Below are positions 12,283 through 24,629 of a DNA stretch of 64,000 bases, piece after piece; the stretch's first letter is position 1, and every line of letters starts with the position of its first letter. Below the pieces are notes generated by a model. It had not been told where the DNA came from. It worked only from the letters and a program-made list of their open reading frames with translations, and searched no databases. The DNA is from Leucocoprinus leucothites (lineage: Eukaryota; Basidiomycota; Agaricomycetes; Agaricales; Agaricaceae), in NCBI GenBank assembly GCA_013368445.1, contig JAACJO010000002.1, positions 992,001 to 1,056,000 on the forward strand, written 5' to 3'. The position numbers were made by a program, and so were the translations under genes.

Positions 12283-12551
12283 GGGTGAATGTGGTGGCTA
12301 AAGGAGTGACCGAAGCACGGCTTTAGACCCGGTGGTGAAGGCGTGAACTGTAAAGCTCGGCAACCTCAAGTTCAATCGAACTGAAGCCAAACACACAGCA
12401 ACAGAGCAACGCGAACATCACATGATGAGAAAATCAGCACAGTTAACACGTGAGTCTAATTCATTCTAGCCTTCTCAGGGGCGTTGGCAGAGCACTTTGC
12501 AAGTTGGAGCACTGGCGAAGGTGGAAGTTCCTATCTTGAAATCGGACCACG
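12283..12551. promoter_or_regulatory. Divergent promoter with an E-box
   Basis: Only 269 bases separate the start codons of the orphan gene (-) and the DUF202 gene (+), so both must share this promoter region. It contains CACGTG at 12447-12452, the core for bHLH factors such as Cbf1 in fungi. The E-box is seen; its use is inferred. Confidence 0.45.
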
Positions 12552-12976
12552 ATGGCCAGACCCAACGAGGTCGAGAATGCGGGCAGTCAAGCCAGAGATT
12601 TTTGCATGCTTGAGCGCAACTTTCTCTCACATGTGAAACTCATGCTCCTCCTTGCTATCCTTTCATGGTCTGTCTTGCTTCACGCCCGTCTCGTCCCTGA
12701 GCAACCCGAAGAGACATCAAATAACGGTGGTATCCCCTTATCGGCCGTTGAGTACGGCGCAGCATTGGTCTGCGCGGGTGCCGGATGCTGGGAATACTAC
12801 GAGGGCTACCGAGATCTCCGCAAACTGACACCTTTTCTCAGAGGAACCAAGTGAGTTGAACATCTTCAAGTTTCGACATCATACTCAATTTCTACAGCCT
12901 CCACCTTACTATCATGAGTGTGTTGTCGGTGGTTGTGTTCGGCACGTGCATTGCGTTGGTGATAATGGAATCTTGA
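12552..12976 (+). CDS. DUF202 small membrane protein, 125 aa
   Basis: A small integral membrane protein of the DUF202 (YidH-like) family; its biochemical role is not known. Exon 1 is 12552-12850 and exon 2 is 12898-12976, with a 47-base intron (GTGAGT to CTACAG). The signature ARDFCMLERNFLSHVKL leads into helix 1 (LMLLLAILSWSVLLHARL). Helix 2 is AVEYGAALVCAGAGCWEYYE. The last helix, LTIMSVLSVVVFGTCIALVI, exists only after splicing, so a reading that ignores the intron loses it. The ARxxLAxERTxLA-like start and three-helix length match fungal DUF202 proteins found in vacuolar or plasma membranes. Confidence 0.85.
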
Positions 12977-13491
12977 ATGTCGAGTCGGATGATGATGGTG
13001 AAATTGATGATTTGGGACATTCATTCTTGTACATAGCGAACATATACCCATGGAAGTAGACGTAGCGAGACTACTCACAGATAATATCAGTTTCTTTGCA
13101 TAGCCCCACTCCAGTCTCCTCCCCATTTCCTTGCAGTTCGGATAATTTTCCCTCGGCTGCAGCGAGAATAGCACAGAATTGCCCTCCTGATCACACATTC
13201 CGTCAGCCTTCTGATGTCGGCCCGAGTGCTTAATGAGGTTCCCCAGACCCCAGAGAAAGAGTAGAGGGTATGCAGCGACGCTGTCTGGCAACGAGGGGGT
13301 GCATTTTAAACGACAAATAGACGACACATTTAGTGCAGGAGCAGTAACAACTGAATGTCGAGTGACGGAAGGACGGGAGTGGAAAATTTAGATCCCTGAG
13401 TGAACGTGGCCTAAAAATGGGCACCTGATCGTCCGACATTTATTCCATCCATCTCTCTCCCAACTACACACCCGCTCTCTCTCCCCACACC
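12977..13491. other. MET13 promoter and leader
   Basis: This holds the DUF202 3' flank and the MTHFR promoter. The last 45 bases before the ATG are strongly pyrimidine-rich (CATCTCTCTCCCAAC, CTCTCTCTCCCCAC), the usual leader of highly expressed basidiomycete genes. The minus-strand open frame at 12866-13327 is not supported. Confidence 0.5.
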
Positions 13492-15700
13492 ATGAAAATC
13501 AGCCAGAAAATCGAGCAGCAGTCCAAGGAAGGCAAGGTCTGGTGGTCCTTTGAGTATTTCCCGCCCCGCACCGCCCAGGTATTTTCTCCAGCACTCAACA
13601 CGCATCATAATCATTAATCAGGCGTCTATTTTTCCTCGTGTAGGGCCTCCAAAACCTTCTCGACCGCATAGAGCGCATGCGCGCGCTTGGGCCCGAATTC
13701 ATAGATATTACTTGGTGCGTACTGCAGCCCCGATCATTTCTCCTATCTCATTTCTCATCATGAACGCCACTGCAGGAATGCCGGCGGACGCACGTCAGAA
13801 CTTACATCCGAAATGGTCAAGACATGCCAGTCACTTATTGGCCTCGAGACCTGCATGCACCTCACATGTACTAACATGCCAAAGGAGAAAGTGGACATTG
13901 CCCTCCGCGTGAGTTCTCTGATCACTCTCAAAATTGTCGCTTAGCCTCATGTATAACCAATTCAATCGTGCAGGAGGCGAAACAACACGGTTGCCGTAAC
14001 GTATTAGCTCTTCGCGGTGACCCCCCAGCCGGCAAGGATGAGTGGGAAGCAGTCGAAGGCGGTTTTGTTCATGGCATCGACCTTGTTAAACATATCCGCA
14101 AAAACTATGGCGACTATTTTGATATTGCCATCGCTGGTTTCCCGCAGCACATGCTGTTGCCGCCAGACGAGCTTGAGCAAGAAATGATCTGGTTGAAGGA
14201 GAAAATAGATGCTGGATGTGACTTTATCTTCACTCAGATGTTCTACGACGTGGAAGTCTTCATCAAGTGGGTCCATTGTGTCCGTGAACACGGCATCACC
14301 ATTCCCATCGTCCCTGGAATTGCACCCATCCAAACTTGGAATGGTTTCATGCGTGCAACAAGCCTCGCCAAGACTATCATCCCCCAATCCTTCCTCGATG
14401 TCCTTGAACCAGTCAAGAACAACGACGAGCAGGTCCGAAAGCTCGGAACCAAGCTTGTAGCTGAAATGTGCCAACGAATCCTCGCTGAGCCTCTCGGAAT
14501 CCGTGGACTACACTTTTATACCATGAACCTCGAGAAGGGAACAAAGATGCTTCTGGAAGAACTCAATCTCGTTCCCAGAGTGGAGACAATCAAGCCTTTA
14601 CCATGGCGTCAAGTACGATTACACCCTCACCCTCGTTTTAAGGTTCAAGTGCTGATCATGGTAATCATTTAGTCGCTTACGCCTAGTCGGCGGACTGAAA
14701 CCATCCGTCCGATCTTCTGGGCCAATAGGACCAAGTCCTACCTCTCTCGCACAGAGAACTGGGATGAGTACCCCAACGGCAGGTTTGGTGACTCTCGGAG
14801 TCCAGCATATGGTGAACTCGATGGCTATGGTGTATGGATAAAGCAAACGGTAAGCATCCAGTCACATCTTTCCCACTCCATTCTGATGAGAATAACTACA
14901 CTGACCATCGTGACCTGTACCTGTTGACAGAAAGAGGATGCTCTGAAGCTCTGGGGTGAACCAAAAAGCTTCTCTGAAATTGCAAACCTCTTTTCTCGTT
15001 TCTGTACCGGAGATCTCGCCGCTCTCCCCTGGTCAGACCAGAAACCCTCTTCCGAGACGACGATCATCTCCAAACAGCTGGCTCAGATGAACGAATTGGG
15101 TTTCCTGACTATCAACTCTCAGCCTGCCGTCAATGGTGCTCGCAGTGATGATAAGATTTTCGGCTGGGGTCCAGCTAATGGCTACATCTACCAAAAGGTC
15201 AGCCTCCTCCCTTCCTCCGATCATTTCGCGATTGAAATTGAAATTCACACACCCCTCATTCAATTGTTTAGGCATATCTCGAATTCTTTGTCAGCCCGGG
15301 CCTCCTTGAATTGCTCATTCCCCACATCGAGCGCGATTCCAACATCACATACTATGTGATCAACAGGCAAGGTGACCTCCGCACCAACACCCACTCTGAC
15401 GGCCCCAATGCCGTAACGTGGGGTGTTTTCCCCGGCAAGGAAATCATTCAACCCACCATCGTTGAGGCCCTCAGCTTCATGGCGTGGAAAGATGAGGCTT
15501 ATGAGCTTGGCAAGCAGTGGGCCACTATGTACGATGCCGACTCACCTTCTCACAAGCTCATCTCCGATTTGATGGATAATTCGCTTTTGGTGAATGTCGT
15601 GCACAATGACTTCCATGATGCGGAGGCCATTTTCAAGCCTTTCCTCAAGGCAGGCACTGAATTCCTCTCCAAATCTAAGCCTATCGTTAATGGGCATTAA
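13492..15700 (+). CDS. MET13: Methylenetetrahydrofolate reductase (Met13 type), 600 aa
   Basis: A flavoenzyme that reduces 5,10-methylene-THF to 5-methyl-THF, the methyl donor for methionine synthesis. Seven exons (13492-13578, 13644-13714, 13776-13908, 13974-14612, 14673-14849, 14931-15197, 15272-15700) join without a frame break to 600 aa, the length of yeast Met13. The N-terminal TIM barrel shows [46 protein letters not shown] and [10 protein letters not shown] (FAD, folate and NAD(P)H site elements). The C-terminal regulatory domain, where S-adenosylmethionine inhibits the enzyme, shows [46 protein letters not shown] and [13 protein letters not shown]. The ATG follows a pyrimidine-rich leader. 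The Met13 rather than Met12 assignment rests on overall fit. Confidence 0.96.
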
Positions 15701-16378
15701 ACGAGCCATCATACTTGCTTTTGTGCCTTGGCCTTATGGAGATTTTCACTGCTGCCCTCCTTCCATTCCTTCGTTATGACTCGGACTTTACATGGTCCTT
15801 TTTGACTGTCTTCCCATACATGAACACGATTCAACCTCGCATGCATCTCACGATCACAGACTCTTTCTCCTCTCTTTCCCTCAAAACGCTCTTCGGGTTC
15901 AACCCCCGTCGCTGTGCTGTACTACTATCGGAATACCACAATCTCGGTTGCATCTATCGCATTTTCGTACTTACAATCTCACCTGTCACGGTATCTCTCA
16001 ATTCTTTGGTCCACTTGCATCAACTGCATTTGTTTCTCTCGGTACTCTCTACTGCATCAACTGCATATTTTTTCCCTTCTTAGTACTCACTTTTTTCTTG
16101 ATATCATACGATATACATGCGGGTTCCTTGGTGTTCTTGTTTACCGGATCATATCATGCAATGTTTACGAAGATGATGATCTGATTAATAAATTACCCAC
16201 GTACGTCGGTAAGCAAAAAGGGAGGTCGGGAAGAAACAAAGAGGTAGACAGATCAGATAGCACAAGGTATAACGACATGGCGAAAACAAGACAAAGATAC
16301 TTAAGGAAACCAAGTGCAATAAAAGCTGAGAAAAGGGATGTCCAACGAGGGTATACGTACATGTATTGTGCAATGTGT
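15701..16378. other. Convergent 3' flank of MET13 and ELMO gene
   Basis: 678 bases between two stop codons on opposite strands. The pyrimidine-rich sequence just after 15700 is the likely MET13 3' untranslated region. No gene, tRNA or repeat was seen. Confidence 0.5.
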
Positions 16379-19300
16379 TCACAATAATGACTCCGAAAAG
16401 TAGAAGCTGGTATCTAATGGGGGAGGTCCTGCCGTAAGGTTTGTGGGTATCTCAACCATTTCACCCGATAGGTCTGTGAAGACACCGGGATGTCGATTAG
16501 TATATATTCGGCATTCAAAAGGAAGGCAAAGCTGAAATTCGGGGGCCGCAAAGCCCAGACGGAGGCTGAACCGGTCCCAACGTGTAAAAGTGCAAGCCAA
16601 CTCACCCAATAGTTTGATCTTTAGGCCTATCTCAGTAAGAGCCTGCACAAATCCCGCAGTCTCGTTTGAATGAGCATGACCTCCGTCTCTACGTAACATA
16701 TTCAACCCGTCCGTCCAGTCGGCCCAACGTGATCGATCAGGTGCAATCAAGTCTGCGAGTGAACCTTCGTGCGCGCTCAAAAGCGAAAACGAAAGCGGGG
16801 AAGGAGCAAGTGCACCAGTAGGAGGTAAACCGCTTTGATCCCGAAGTACGCCCGAGAGGGGTGCACAAGTACCCGTAGCGATTTCGCTGATCATGGAGAC
16901 GTCGATTCGCTCGGGCAGATCTTCGAGACCATTCCGAACGGGAAATTTTACGGCGCTGTCGACGTAATGCAAGTATTTGAGCCCACTGTCCTGTTAAAGT
17001 ATTGATGAGTGTTACTACTACTGGGGTAAGAAATTTGGGGTTTGTGGGTGGTTACATACCAGACGCATGAATCTCCAGGGTCTGCTCGGACGCCGGACTA
17101 ATTCCCTCGGTGCATTCTGGGGTAGAGCCATGGCAAACCAGGCGCCCTGAAGGAGACACTGAATACGTTGTTGTCGGACAAATTCATAAGATTCTTTGTA
17201 TAATTTGGCGCGGAGGTTCCTACACGGGGGTTTTCTCATTAAGACACGATCAATATCCCGAAGAACTGTCTTGTGACATACCGAACGGGTACCTTGTTCA
17301 GCAGATCGTCTTCAAGTTCTAATTCTTTCATCTGACGGTCTCGCACGGTGCGGTATGCAGTTTCATTGAATTTGTGTTCGACCTCATGCCATGGCCGAAC
17401 ACTTTCGCTTCGGAGCGCGTCTTTGACTCTATGGTCCGGGTTGAGAATGCCACGTGCGGTGGAATGGACATGGAATGAAGAGGTGACAAACTTACTGGCT
17501 TCGAACCAGGTCGACGACTCGTTGGAAGTCACCAAGAGCCGCACCACTTTCAGTCCACATCCGAAGGAAGAACCGTGTTGCAAGGAAATGCACCCGGTAG
17601 AAATCTAAGAAAAAGGGTTGGAATGTCGTCGATGTAGAATCTATACCCATAGTTAGTGGGGCTACCACAAGAGGTCATATTGGCACTGGTACGAACAGCC
17701 GGGGGCGAAAATGTTCCAGTGCATCGAAAGGAGTTCGACCACCTCATTGGAAGCCTTGCCCAGCGGGCACCTTCGTTCCTCTGGTCTGCTTAACTGTTCT
17801 AGGACAAGCTAGAGAAATGTATCCCGCCGTCAGCGCAATCATTAAAGCATAAAGGCAAGATGTCTAACATTAGAGAAATCTGGGTCGTTCTCAACAAATT
17901 TTCTCTATGATTAGATACGGTGTGAGCGTGACGCGACATCGACAAAGAATGGAGTCAAAGAGCTTACCAAACAATCAAGTCCAAGTACTCCAACTTCACT
18001 GAATTCCGCAACCACATCTTCGCTCTCGAAGCCTAGCTTTCGCCATTGGACGATAGAACCTGATTCATCTTCAGACACCTCCAGCTTGCTACTATGCCAG
18101 ATATATGACAAGGTATCTTCATGTGCAGGCTCGTTCTCTGGATCCACCAATGTTGTCTTCTTCCGGTACGTCACGCGAACCATGTTGGCTTGGAAATCTA
18201 AAATGCAAGACGTCAAGTCTTCAATGGTGTGCAAAGACATTGATCGCTAGGGAGCAAGATTGGCAATTTTTGGTAACATTCATCTGAAGTAGAAGGTAAA
18301 GACTCACAATCACCGCGCGTCTCACATTCAACCTTTCAAGTTCTGCAATGAACTCCTCCCAACGAGCATCATTTGCATGAGACAACAGCGAGTTGATCAG
18401 CATCATACTTCGAACGAGGCACAGTCAAAGATACGACTAAATCTCATTTCAAGTGGGCTGACCTGTACTGAGCCATTTGGGTCTCTGCACTCCCTAAACG
18501 ATTTACGACAGTTTCCAGGAGTCCCCTCTCCTTCTTCATCTGATCAAACACAATCTGGAAGCCATATCGATAAACAGAGCCAGGCGGCAGAGTAGGGGGC
18601 CCTTTGCTGGTACTCGCCAGCACCCCAGGAGCGCTTAGCGGGCTGGCTTCGACGAGCTTCTTGAGAATGGCTGTGGCAGGCCGACAAATATTGATGAGGG
18701 ATGACGATGTCAAAATTTGAACAACACGGAATATGAAGTCCTCATCCAGACTTCCCCACCCATAATCGAAGTCCATCAAGTGCTGTATTCCAGCAAGGGC
18801 ATACTGTGGGCCATAAGAGATGAGGACAAATGAGAGATATTTCTGACTCACAGCAAGTGTGTTGCCTGTAGCCGAATATACGTTGTCTACAAGGAGCTGA
18901 AGACCTCCATGCTTGAGAAACTCTTGGGCAAATTGCTCCTCCTATTCAAATAAATGAGTGCTCAAAACAAGGCCGCCTGTTTAAAGCAACGCCCACCCGA
19001 ATGAATCTTTGGGCCGAAAAGAGTGTCAACCTCAGGTCACCATCTCCACTACGAAGTATGTTTGCCGTATCCGTGGCCTCACAAGATGGAGATTTCACGA
19101 GCCTACCGCTAAGATTAGTCCTAGCTCACTGATATCATATGTGAAAGCTCACTTCAGGCCAACACGCCCCCTAATCTTCTTCCTCAGATTATCATTCGTT
19201 ATGAGTTCGCCAGAATCGTCCCGCAGCGCGAAGTTTGAAGCAGGCTCTTTCTTGAGACTAGAGCACAATTGTTTAATCACGTCGTCGACTGTCAATGTTG

Positions 19301-19442
19301 GATCTATCCTGGCGCGCACGGTGACTCCTTCCAAGGTAGTGACGTGGTTTGTTGGGACAAGAGGGGGTGCCTTTGGTGAGCCGTTCGCAAGACCAGCGGA
19401 GCCTACATGGCCTTTGGAAGAGGAAGGACCAGCGGAAGACAT
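16379..19442 (-). CDS. ELMO/CED-12 domain protein
   Basis: A homolog of animal ELMO, which acts with DOCK proteins as a two-part exchange factor for Rac GTPases at the plasma membrane. The ATG at 19442 gives MSSAGPSSSKGHVG. An N-terminal ubiquitin-like or Ras-binding segment follows (LTVDDVIKQLCSSLKKEPAS). Armadillo-like repeats come next (EFLKHGGLQLLVDNVYSATG, ALAGIQHLMDFDYGWG). The ELMO domain is WRKLGFESEDVVAEFSEVG, then NDPDFSNLVLEQLSR. The C-terminus is PH-like, with WADWTDGLNMLRR and, across the last intron, KIKLLDLSGEMVEIP, ending FYFSESLL at the TGA 16379-16381. The gene is split by many short introns. The frame is open further to 19499 but only with a TTG. In filamentous basidiomycetes Rac1 controls hyphal polarity, so a role there is plausible but inferred. 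Confidence 0.85.
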
Positions 19443-20155
19443 GGATACAAAGTAGCCTGTAGGATATGACGATGTATTGGAGAGGATGTAGGATGACAAC
19501 GAAGGGAATAAGCAAAATGATCCATCAGCGGTGATACGGTTCTACTAACAATTCTATCCCAACACGCCTTGGCTGACGAAACCCCACACTGAAGCAATAA
19601 ATAACGCCTGGAGAGAACGTCAATAAGAGCTCACGCGAAATCAACTGCAAGGTCAGAAAAACGCGAAAATAACATCTTTTGCGCAGAACTGGGGTTCAGC
19701 GCTAAGACTGACGTGCAAAGTACGACAATTCATCATGGTAAAGGGTAGGAATTCCAGATTTTGAAAACGTACCTTCAAATAGAGTGAAGAGTGCCAAAAT
19801 CCGATCGCCAGCCCACCCGAGGTGTGATACAGGAAACAGTTTTGAGGCAAGTGCAGACCGATCGCAATTGGGAAGTAGAAAGCTGTGAAAATCTGATGAA
19901 AGAAACAAATGTGAAATTTCGAAATAGCAGTCATATCGTGGGAACCACGCTAGAACCATCAGAGATTGAGTGGCTTGAGCGCCGAGCACATAGCTCAGAG
20001 CAACTCACGGTCCATCTGGAAAACCCTGAACGCCGGGCTTCAAACCTTTCAACTTCAGGCTCAGATGTTCCCTGACATTTTCTTATTTTACATCCGAACA
20101 ACCCTTTGATATTTATTCTACTAAATACATGTTAAACGTCACGTTCTGGCCAGTC
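19443..20155. other. Intergenic, ELMO promoter and M28 3' flank
   Basis: 713 bases. I see no supported gene; minus-strand open frames near 19653-19989 lack motifs and are probably chance. Confidence 0.5.
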
Positions 20156-21577
20156 TCAAACTGACATCTCATATGCAAAAGCGACGGCAATCTTCGCAAA
20201 CTCCAACGAATGAGCCCAAGAGAAGCCACTAACACTGGTGGTATCGCCAGATGAGTGAATGTTGGGATCATCCTCGCCAGTGACAGCCTCATAAGGGAAG
20301 GAAGAGGGGTATCCTTGCTTGTACCAGCTTGCATGGTCAGAGCATGCATAGCCGCACTAGTTGAAATCATGTATGTCAGCATCAAACATCAATAGAGAAC
20401 TCAGTCGCAGACTTACGGGAATGTCCATGGTCCAGGGTATCCTCGAGTACATAGTAATCAATTGCTTGAGGAAGTTGTTGAGACCCGCATCAATGTAGTC
20501 AGCCTCTAGCGCCATAACTTCTTTGCTGCCCGGCTTGAAGCTGCAGAGGTGCAACAATAATCAACGCGTCATCAGAGAAAGAACTACCTCCGTACTCACT
20601 ATCCAGACATGTCCAACTCCATGAAGGCTTTGACCTTAATCCCGGCGTTCTTGTAGCTCGTAGCGATGGCATTGGACCCGAGAAGTCCAGCTTCCTCACC
20701 AGAATACCAGTGGAATTCCAGGGGTGTCGATGGCTTAAACCCGGAGGCAACGAGGACGCGCAATGCCTCAATCAGATTGACAGTCCCTGTACCGTCGTCG
20801 TCGGCACCGGGAGCACGTCCACTGGTTGGGTTGCTAAGGTTGATAGAGTCCATGTGAGCCCCGAGAATCGTCACTGGTGAGGATGCTGAAGTTCCAGCAA
20901 TCTTCACAATAGTTGAGGGCTGGACCCAGCTATGACTGAACGCGCTAGCAGTGATGTCTGACCGACCACTAATAATCTGCAAGACCGACAACTCGTCATC
21001 GTTTGAGATCAAGGAAATTGGGTTATACTCACGCTCTTGACTTTGCTTAGAATCCATGCACTAGCGTCAGCGCCGCTTTGCGCCTTGTAGTAGCGATTGT
21101 TGAATGCGGTTAGGGATGAAAGGTAACTCTGCATGTTTGACGTCGACAGCTGGGACAAGAGTGGCGTTACTTGTGACTGGTGCGAAGGAGCCGGGACTGA
21201 GAGTACTGGGGTGAGGTGATGAAGTTATATCGTAAGAAATGGCTCACAGGTTGCCGCAGTGGAAGCTCCTCCGTTGGTCCTTTCCTTCTGCAGCTCCAGC
21301 TCAAGTTCATAAGTCTCAGTTACGTCGAACTGAAGTAAAGTTGGAAAGAGAAAAATGGAATTTTTAATGGCTAGAAGCTCACGAAGTTGGTGCCTTTGCG
21401 TTTTAATTCAAGCTCCTCTTCGTCCGTTTTCCAAACAGGCTCACCATCCTCACTGAGCTGGAGGAGGTGGAGGCCCTTGGCTGAGTTCTCAGCGATCTCC
21501 TCATGGGAGACCGGAGCTGCGTGAACAAATGTTATGGCAGCGAGAACAAGGTTCAACAGAGCGAGTTGATACTTCAT
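20156..21577 (-). CDS. Secreted M28 zinc aminopeptidase (LAP1-like)
   Basis: An extracellular leucine-type aminopeptidase of family M28 that trims N-terminal residues from peptides. The ATG at 21577 starts a signal peptide (MKYQLALLNLVLAAITFVHA). A propeptide follows, with EPVWKTDEEELELKRKG, a pattern seen in fungal LAP proenzymes. All five metal-ligand motifs are present in order: GAHMDSI (His), PGADDDGTG (bridging Asp), SGEEAGLLGS (catalytic and ligand Glu), MELDMSG (Asp) and SDHASW (His). The protein ends AFAYEMSV at a TGA at 20156-20158. Several introns split it. The frame extends three codons upstream to 21586 only through TTG. It is divergent with the 22462 gene, 884 bases away. Confidence 0.92.
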
Positions 21578-22461
21578 GATGAACAAAACGACACAGGAGG
21601 TTGGAGCCAGGACATCGAGGCCCGAGCTGGTCTCCTTTAAAACGACGGAGTCTCATACTTCGGATGGCTTTTCCATGTGGTTCAAGTGTCAAGTGGGTAG
21701 AATGCTGATACGGCTCTTGTTATCGTACCCCTTCCGTTCCAAGAAGGTGAGCGCAAGAATTCACTTGACCATGAGGAACCAGGGAAGACCACACGGGAAG
21801 ATCCAAATAGATACGAGCAAGCAGGTGACAGCGCAACAGCAGCCCAAATTCTGAGGAGCCTATTGCCATGTATCAAATACTTCTCGCATCCGTGGCCCAA
21901 GAGAAAAGCGTGCCGAATCCAGTAAATTCAGGCAGCAAGATGGCTTTAGTCTTCAAGTTTGGGCTGGATTCACGTTGACAAGGAGCAACTAATGGACAAA
22001 GTATGAGGTGCAGACAACATGGTTGTATCACTGAAAGAGCTTCGAAAGATGGCGCGTCCCACGTGCAATGCTATGATACGGTTGATGACGGATAACGGAC
22101 GAGAAGAAAGAGTGGAGATTGAATTGCGCTGCATCGGCACGTGAATGCCCGGTGAATTGATGTCAGCCGCAAGACTAATTATTGAAAACTTCGACTATCA
22201 GAGAATATTTGAAGATTGGCTTTGTGCTAATGAGTTCCACACATGTCTGATTCTTGGTACATGTCTTGGCGGTGTTTCTTCCCTTACACATAGTTCTATT
22301 TTTCGGAGCCTGCATGCGGCTGACTTTCGAACACGTGGATACCTTCTTAGTGCAGTAGCTTTTCTTATTCACCCCATGTCACCCTCATCCTCTCCTGTCC
22401 CATAAAACCAACAATTCACAGTTCTTGACACTTGTCTAGCGTTGGACGAGTGGTTCTCCTA
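21578..22461. promoter_or_regulatory. Divergent promoter of M28 gene and orphan gene
   Basis: 884 bases between two start codons pointing outward. Two CACGTG cores occur, near 22060 (CCCACGTGC) and near 22139 (GGCACGTGA). No coding feature is supported. Confidence 0.4.
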
Positions 22462-24460
22462 ATGGCGCTTTATCGGACAGACGCTTATTGGTCGGACAGC
22501 TCTCTAATTTTGCCATCTCTCCGGACCTTATCTTCGAACGACACCTTGGGGACACTATTGAATCTATCCAACCCCATTATCTTGACATCCACATCTCTTG
22601 ATCACCTTTCTTTCACGGATCCAGCGCCCTCGTTGCCCCCTGGACACAGGCCTCCTCTCTTCACGCTCATGGACCTTCGGGAAGAAGGTCGCCGCTCGTT
22701 TGAGGACATACCCCGAACTGCGCCTTGCACTGAAGAGCGGATAGTCGTCTCTACACCAACTCTCCCACGCATGAGGGTACTCCCCGAAGAGAAAATCGTT
22801 GTTGACAATTGGACAGTAAGGACATAAAGCTTTCGGTTAAGATTTGGATGTCTCATGTACGAAGGTCAAGGTTCGGCCACAAACACCTCCGGATCATGTT
22901 CCATGGGGCGACACAGGATCAGCAGGAAGATTCTCGGAAGGACACCTCACCTCACCCGCTTCTGACCATGCTGGTATACCAAATGATCGCGCACAGGGCC
23001 TACAACAATCTTCGGAGTCTCCATGCCCAAGAACCCCAAGGTTCAATGCCCTGGCCTTCAACCGCCCGGTCACTCACGCCTGTAGAGAAACAAAAAAGCC
23101 TCAAAAAGACAGTACGGTCCAACCTCAAGGTGTTCCAGCGCCAATCAAATATCAAGCGGGAGAGATGGCCTCATCTCGACATGAAACAACAGCTTTCCAG
23201 CAAGTCTCATTTTATCCGATAACACACAAAAGGCATCAAAATCTGGCGGTCCGCCGTGGTCACAAAGCATTCTCATCGCTCAAGCTCGACCAAGCAACTA
23301 TTGCAACGAAGAGAAGAGAAATTGCTTCGTTTGATTCGATCCCGACAGCATTTCGAGGCTCTCCAACTGCTTACTGCTCTCCCTTCCAGCCTCTTGCTCA
23401 GTACCCTGCACCTCAGAATCTAGCTTTGGCTGAAATGCTCGAAAGTCTTCGTGAAAAGTGTGCTTCATTTTCTCCACAAGTTTCCTTACCAGTGGATTGG
23501 TTTTATCGACCTCGGGCTCAGGTAAAGGATATCACGAAGCTATCGGGCACAGCCTCTTCTGATTCACGGAATGACGAGGACGAATGGGCTTTTGCGGAAT
23601 CCTTAATGGACATGATCAATTCTTTCTCGGCCGAGGTCGACGATTTGAGCGCACATTCCATTGTGCTTGAGGATGATATTCTTGATCTACCGATCCTTTC
23701 GCGCGCTTCCTGTGACAACACCAACCCTGAAACTTATCCTTCTCTCGTGGAAGGCGATCAATCCGAAAGACTCTCCAAGTCTGCGCGCTTATTACCAGCT
23801 CGTCCCTCTATCATCAATCCCACGCCATCACCCGCAGCATACCGCAGCGGGACAAGGAAAACTGTTCGGTTTGCAGACGCTCCTACTTTTTTTCCACTCA
23901 AGGATAAACCAACAGTTGCCAAGGAGGAGCGTAGATCTGGTTCCCCCCGGCGCCTGAAGCGCCACAGCGTCGTACTCTCAGCTTGGATACCCCCTAACCC
24001 TCCCCTTTCTGTGGTTCGATCTCTCCAGTCAATAAACCCATCTCAAATTTCTCTGTCAGATACCTCGCGGAGTCATTCCCTTGGATCACCGCCGCCGCCA
24101 CGGAGACCATTATCTCATCGCTATCCGACAACCCCGAAGTTACCTTCATTCATGGACGGGAACTCAATTTCCCGGACGCTGAGTGGCTCTCCACTCCGGC
24201 AATCTTCGATGCACCAACAGCCATCGGATATTGTCGGGAAACCACCCTCGACGCGTGCGCAATCCTCTAAAAAGCGGTCATTGACGATGAGAGGAAAGAA
24301 GAGTCGAGTTACGAAAGAGAATCTGAAGATTTCACAGCCTATCCCGATCACCGCAATACCTCGTCCTAGGCCTAGGACAAGCGACAAGTGTGGTGATTCG
24401 AATAGTAGCAAATCGCATGTAACCAGCCCTCTACGTAGTATTTTTATGAAATTCAGGTAG
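22462..24460 (+). CDS. Orphan Ser/Pro-rich protein, 649 aa
   Basis: I do not recognise a family. Exon 1 (22462-22815) and exon 2 (22865-24460) join through a 49-base intron (GTAAGG to CGAAG) to 649 aa in one clean frame. The frame extends back to 22432 only through TTG, so I use the ATG at 22462. The protein is mostly disordered, with many SP/TP sites and basic patches. Blocks that look conserved are APTFFPLKDKPTVAKEE after RKTVRFAD, PRRLKRHSVVLSAWIPPNPP, and the C-terminal PLRSIFMKFR after SHVTSP. One acidic helical stretch (DEWAFAESLMDMINSFSAEV) lies in the middle. The pattern suggests a fungal regulatory or scaffold protein; I would not assign a function. Confidence 0.75.
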
Positions 24461-24543
24461 CTTTCAGAAATGGGATTATACTCGTTTCGCAGTAGGCTTA
24501 TCTGAAAATGCTCCATATAGAAAGGATCTGACAATTTACTCAT

Positions 24544-24629
24544 GGCCTGATGGTCTAGTAGTATGATTCCTTGTTAGGGCTTGCTAAGCAATATCGAGGA
24601 GGTCCCGGGTTCAATTCCCGGTCAGGCCC
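24544..24629 (+). tRNA. tRNA-Pro(AGG) with 14-base intron
   Basis: Acceptor stem GGCCTGA pairs with TCAGGCC, discriminator C. The D arm is TGGTCTAGTAGTATGA, the anticodon stem is CCTTG/CGAGG, and the anticodon AGG sits in a TTAGGG-T loop. The T arm is GTCCCGGGTTCAATTCCCGG (A and B boxes both clear). A 14-base intron follows position 37. The mature length is 72 before CCA. A Pol III stop (TTTTT) comes a few bases after the end. A34 would be deaminated to inosine to read CCU, CCC and CCA. Confidence 0.95.

Noticed and set aside
12943..12948. CACGTG about 540 bases upstream of MET13, possible Cbf1/Met4 site
   Set aside because: It lies inside the coding second exon of the DUF202 gene and codes for its last helix, so chance is the better explanation.
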